From the NCBI GenBank assembly GCA_027625915.1, contig JANTQA010000021.1, positions 930,001 to 994,000 on the forward strand: a DNA stretch of 64,000 nt. The letters are read 5' to 3'. Positions 60,956 through 64,000 of the stretch are shown piece by piece. Source of the stretch: Anaeramoeba flamelloides (lineage: Eukaryota; Metamonada; Anaeramoebidae). Made by a program: the position numbers and the translations under genes. Below the pieces are notes generated by a model, which had not been told where the DNA came from, did not search any database, and saw nothing but the letters and a program-made list of their open reading frames with translations. How positions within the stretch are numbered: position 1 is the stretch's first letter; the number at the start of each line of letters is the position of its first letter.

Positions 60956-62195
60956 AAGACCACACAAGAAAGATTACATTTCCAAAATGATTTGTTGCAA
61001 TCAAAAATGTAATAAAAAAAATAAAAAATTGAAAAATTAGATTTAAGACGATTTTTTTCTTTATCTTTTTATTTATATTATACCCAATAAATTACCTTGA
61101 GACTCTTCGACCCATTCCAATTTTTTATTGTTTTACAAAAAAAATTTATATACTTTGCTTTCAATATTCATTTTTCAAAGATTTTTATCAAACCAAACCC
61201 AAACAAATAATACTGTTTCAAATATTAAAATAAAGGATTGAATTATTGAAAATCATAAAAAAAAACAGCAAAAAATCAACCCAAAGAAATTGAAAAATCT
61301 TGGTAAAAAATTAAAATTGGAATTTCTAATTATTTTGCTTTTGACAAATTTACTATCGAAGGTAATTATTGTTTTCTTTAAATCAAATAAATTCATACAA
61401 TAAATCTTTATTTCAGAATAATATTTCAAATAAATATTATATTTACTCCAAAACTAGAATTAAATAAATTTAATCAATTGGAATTTAAAATCCACTATGG
61501 AAATTCTTTAAAAATAGTTGGAAATTGGTTAATCAAAAATTTTTCAAATTAAAGATTTTTCATTCAAGAATTTGAAATAAAAAACTCAATAGAGAAGATA
61601 AAAATTGTTTAAAAATTATAAATTTAAGATCAAAAAATAAATATTTTTTATTATATTTTCTTGATCAATTTTTGAATTATCTTGATTTTGATTTTTTATT
61701 TGATATGTAAATATATTCCTTTTGATATTAACCTACAATTTAAATATTATTGTATTGAGTTAAAGAAATGATTTGATATATTAATTTTCTTAGAAACCAT
61801 ATTAAATCAAAATTGGTAAAATGTAACCAGCCTTTACAACTTTCCTTATTTTGACAAACTAATCAAATAAAACAAAATAAACAATTATATATTACTAAAG
61901 TACCACTTAACTAAAAAAAAAAAAAAAATTAAATTAAATTCAATAAAATACAAAATAAAAACACTTTTAAAAATGAAATTTATCAATTTTTTTTTTTTAA
62001 AAATAAATTTAACAAAAAAAAAAATCAAACGATTAAGATGCAAAGTATATGATTATCCAATTATAATTAATAATTGAAAATAATATATAAAATACTGTAA
62101 ATGAAAAAGAGAGGGAGAGGTATATTTTTTAAAAATAATTAGTTAAATAATAATTATTGTAATATTATATACACATCTAATTATAATTCGAAATT
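60956..62195. other. AT-rich intergenic, nothing recognised
   Basis: Downstream of the SH3 gene stop codon. A/T tracts, one AG-rich run near 62108. No gene. Confidence 0.4.
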
Positions 62196-64000
62196 TCAAA
62201 TTTCTTTTAATTTATCCCTATTTACTAATCCTATGGTACCACCGCCAACTTTTTTCACTTTAACCCAATTTCCAAAAGATCTGGATATAAGTTCTAATTC
62301 ATCACCAACATTTATTGTTAATTGAGATTTATTTTTTCCAATAAAATCTTCAATTACTCGATAAAGTTGAACAGATCTTTTTTTAAGGGATTCTTTCGGA
62401 ATTTTTTTGACAAATGTATTTCTATTATAAATAAATATTATATTAGTTTTTTAGTAAAACAGAGAAAATAAATTAAATACGGAGAAATAAAATTAAATAA
62501 AAATTTTGAAAAAAAAAAAAAAAACAGAAAAAGAAAAAGAAAATAAAAAAAATTACGGAAAAATTCCTCTATTTTTAATTGAATTCACCCCAAGACACCA
62601 ACCAGTCTTATCTTGAGCAATTATTGTTAATATTTCACCCTTTTTAAAAGAGAGGTCATTTAAAAAATTACTTTCGAAGGTATCTATTGCAGTAACTTTA
62701 AATTCAACAAAGTCTTTATTCGGTTTATAAGCCTTTTCTTTCCAAAAGAACATGAATTCAAATACAGTAATATTTTGTGGAATTCCATCTATTGGTTCAT
62801 TTACTTTTTTTATTACGGTGTTATTTTTTGTTAAGGGGTTTGTGGTTAGGGGTTTCCCATCATTTAATTTTTCATTTTTTTTTTTAAAAACTTGCTTATC
62901 ACTAGCAACATGCTTTTTAAAGCCCAATTTTTTCGTTCTTATTAGAAGATTTTTTGTATTATTCGAATTAATTTCATTATTATTATTGCTAGATGGTTTG
63001 CCCTTTCCTTGATTTTGAAGTTCATTTGTATTTTCATTTTCATTGTTTTTATTCTTAGTATTATCACTAATATTACTCTTACTAGAAATTTTATTCACTT
63101 TTTTACTAATATTTTTATCAGTTTTCGCATTTTGGGATTTAAACAAAGTATTATTATTATTGTTATTGTTATTGTTATTATTATTATTATTATTATTTGA
63201 TTTTTGAATTTCTCTATTTTCTTTTTCCTTTTTTTTTTCAATTATATTCTTATTCTGATCATTATCATTCACATTATTATAGCTTTTATATTGATCTATC
63301 TTTTGTTTGGCATTTTCATTATTCTGTTTCAATTTTTTATTATTTTGAGTTCGAATTGAATTTACCTTATCCATTTGATTATTTTCCCCTTGATTTCTTT
63401 CAATTTTATTTTTATTATTGGATTCTTTTTGATATTTATTTATTATTTTTGATTTATTAATGGTAATTTCCTTTGATTGAAAGTTATCGGAATTATCTGA
63501 ATTTGATTGAGAATTAATTTTTTTAATTCTTTCGATTACCCAAGATTGTTTTGAACGTGAAGAAATATCAATTGATTTATTAAAAAGACCAGAAGTTTTT
63601 TTTCGAGATAAATTTTGGGATGATGGGATATATTTGTTGGTTTTCAAATTATTTGTTCGATGATTTATTTTTGTTTCAGTTGGTTTAGTGTCCTTTGGGC
63701 TAGATTTATTCAAAATAGAATTGAGAACAGTTTTATTTGAATTTTGGTTTTGAACGACTCTGTTTGTATCTTTTCCCTTTTCATTGCTATTACCACCAAC
63801 TTTAACATTAACATTAACGCTACTATTAGTATTAGTATTAGTATTAGTAATTGTATTAGTATTAGCACCATTATTAGGTTTGTTTTTAATGTTTCTGGTT
63901 TGTGTATCAACATTATTATTAATATTGCTTTTATTTTCATTATTATAATCCTTGTTAACATTTTGAGTGTTGGTTGGATAAAATTTGTTATCTTGACTTT
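62196..64000 (-). CDS. Asn-rich protein with two C-terminal SH3 domains, 5' partial
   Basis: Exons: >64000-62557 and 62421-62196 (minus); intron 135 bp, donor CC/GTAATT, acceptor ATAG, phase 2. The frame is open to the right window edge, giving 555 residues in view; the start lies outside. The first 425 residues are low-complexity: Asn/Lys/Ser/Thr/Gln-rich with a pure Asn run coded by AAT repeats at 63147-63199 and Asn-Thr repeats near 63830. SH3-1 (about 433-490): FKVTAIDTFESNFLNDLSFK, EILTIIAQDKTGWCLGV, RGIFPNTFV, with the splice falling inside the RGIFPNTFV strand. SH3-2 (about 497-553): VQLYRVIEDFIGKNKSQLTI, FGNWVKVKKVGGGTIGLVN, ending KLKEI. SH3 domains bind Pro-rich ligands, often in actin or endocytic scaffolds; the partner is not inferable. 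Confidence 0.85.

Noticed and set aside
1-64000. CRISPR array, operons or Shine-Dalgarno-led genes
   Set aside because: Spliceosomal introns, widely spaced genes and eukaryotic families rule out a prokaryotic window; no regularly spaced repeats were seen.

Overview
The window is nuclear DNA of a eukaryotic protist. It is extremely AT-rich, with long A/T tracts and simple repeats. Genes have GT-AG introns, and proteins carry Asn-rich or Glu/Asn-rich inserts. The gene set (FGD-like RhoGEF with a FYVE finger, RCC1/BTB protein, site-2 protease, eS10, SH3 and armadillo proteins) is that of a free-living amoeboid or flagellate protist. An Anaeramoeba-like metamonad is my best guess, from the RCC1/BTB and RhoGEF style and the base composition. 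That is inference and untested.

Layout. 1-2007 (+): 3' part of a DH-PH-FYVE protein, cut by the left edge. 2008-3490: intergenic, with foldback repeats and a trinucleotide repeat. 3491-5698 (-): large charged protein, unidentified. 5699-9481: AT-rich, with one doubtful small ORF. 9482-11653 (-): four-exon L-lysine 6-transaminase with a presequence-like N-terminus. 11654-17121: no clear gene; doubtful exon-like pieces and an old dispersed repeat. 17122-23479 (-): site-2 protease split by a 4,984-bp intron full of mobile DNA. 23480-28409: two TTAA-flanked DNA elements. 28410-28938 (+): small membrane-anchored protein. 28939-34982: repeats, including a third TTAA-type element and a 340-bp TIR element. 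34983-36838 (+): armadillo-repeat protein. 36839-41119: repeats and coding-like scraps. 41120-48795 (-): RCC1/BTB protein split by a 5,933-bp intron. 49947-50927 (+): ribosomal protein eS10 with an RGG tail. 50928-56160: decayed TTAA element and a LINE 3' end. 56161-56643 (+): small acidic protein. 56644-62195: foldback repeat, TTAA-element end and a second LINE 3' end. 62196-64000 (-): two-SH3-domain protein running off the right edge.

The genes do not form an evident pathway or cluster. The main structural story is repeat load. Eleven introns that I could place by reading-frame logic are 112-683 bp, but two are about 5 and 6 kb and are made of DNA also found elsewhere in the window. Two families of TTAA-flanked (piggyBac-type target) non-autonomous elements, a modular foldback family, a TIR element and two LINE tails account for part of the non-coding DNA. 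All exon structures were deduced by eye from frame continuity, splice sites and family alignment from memory; no search was run.
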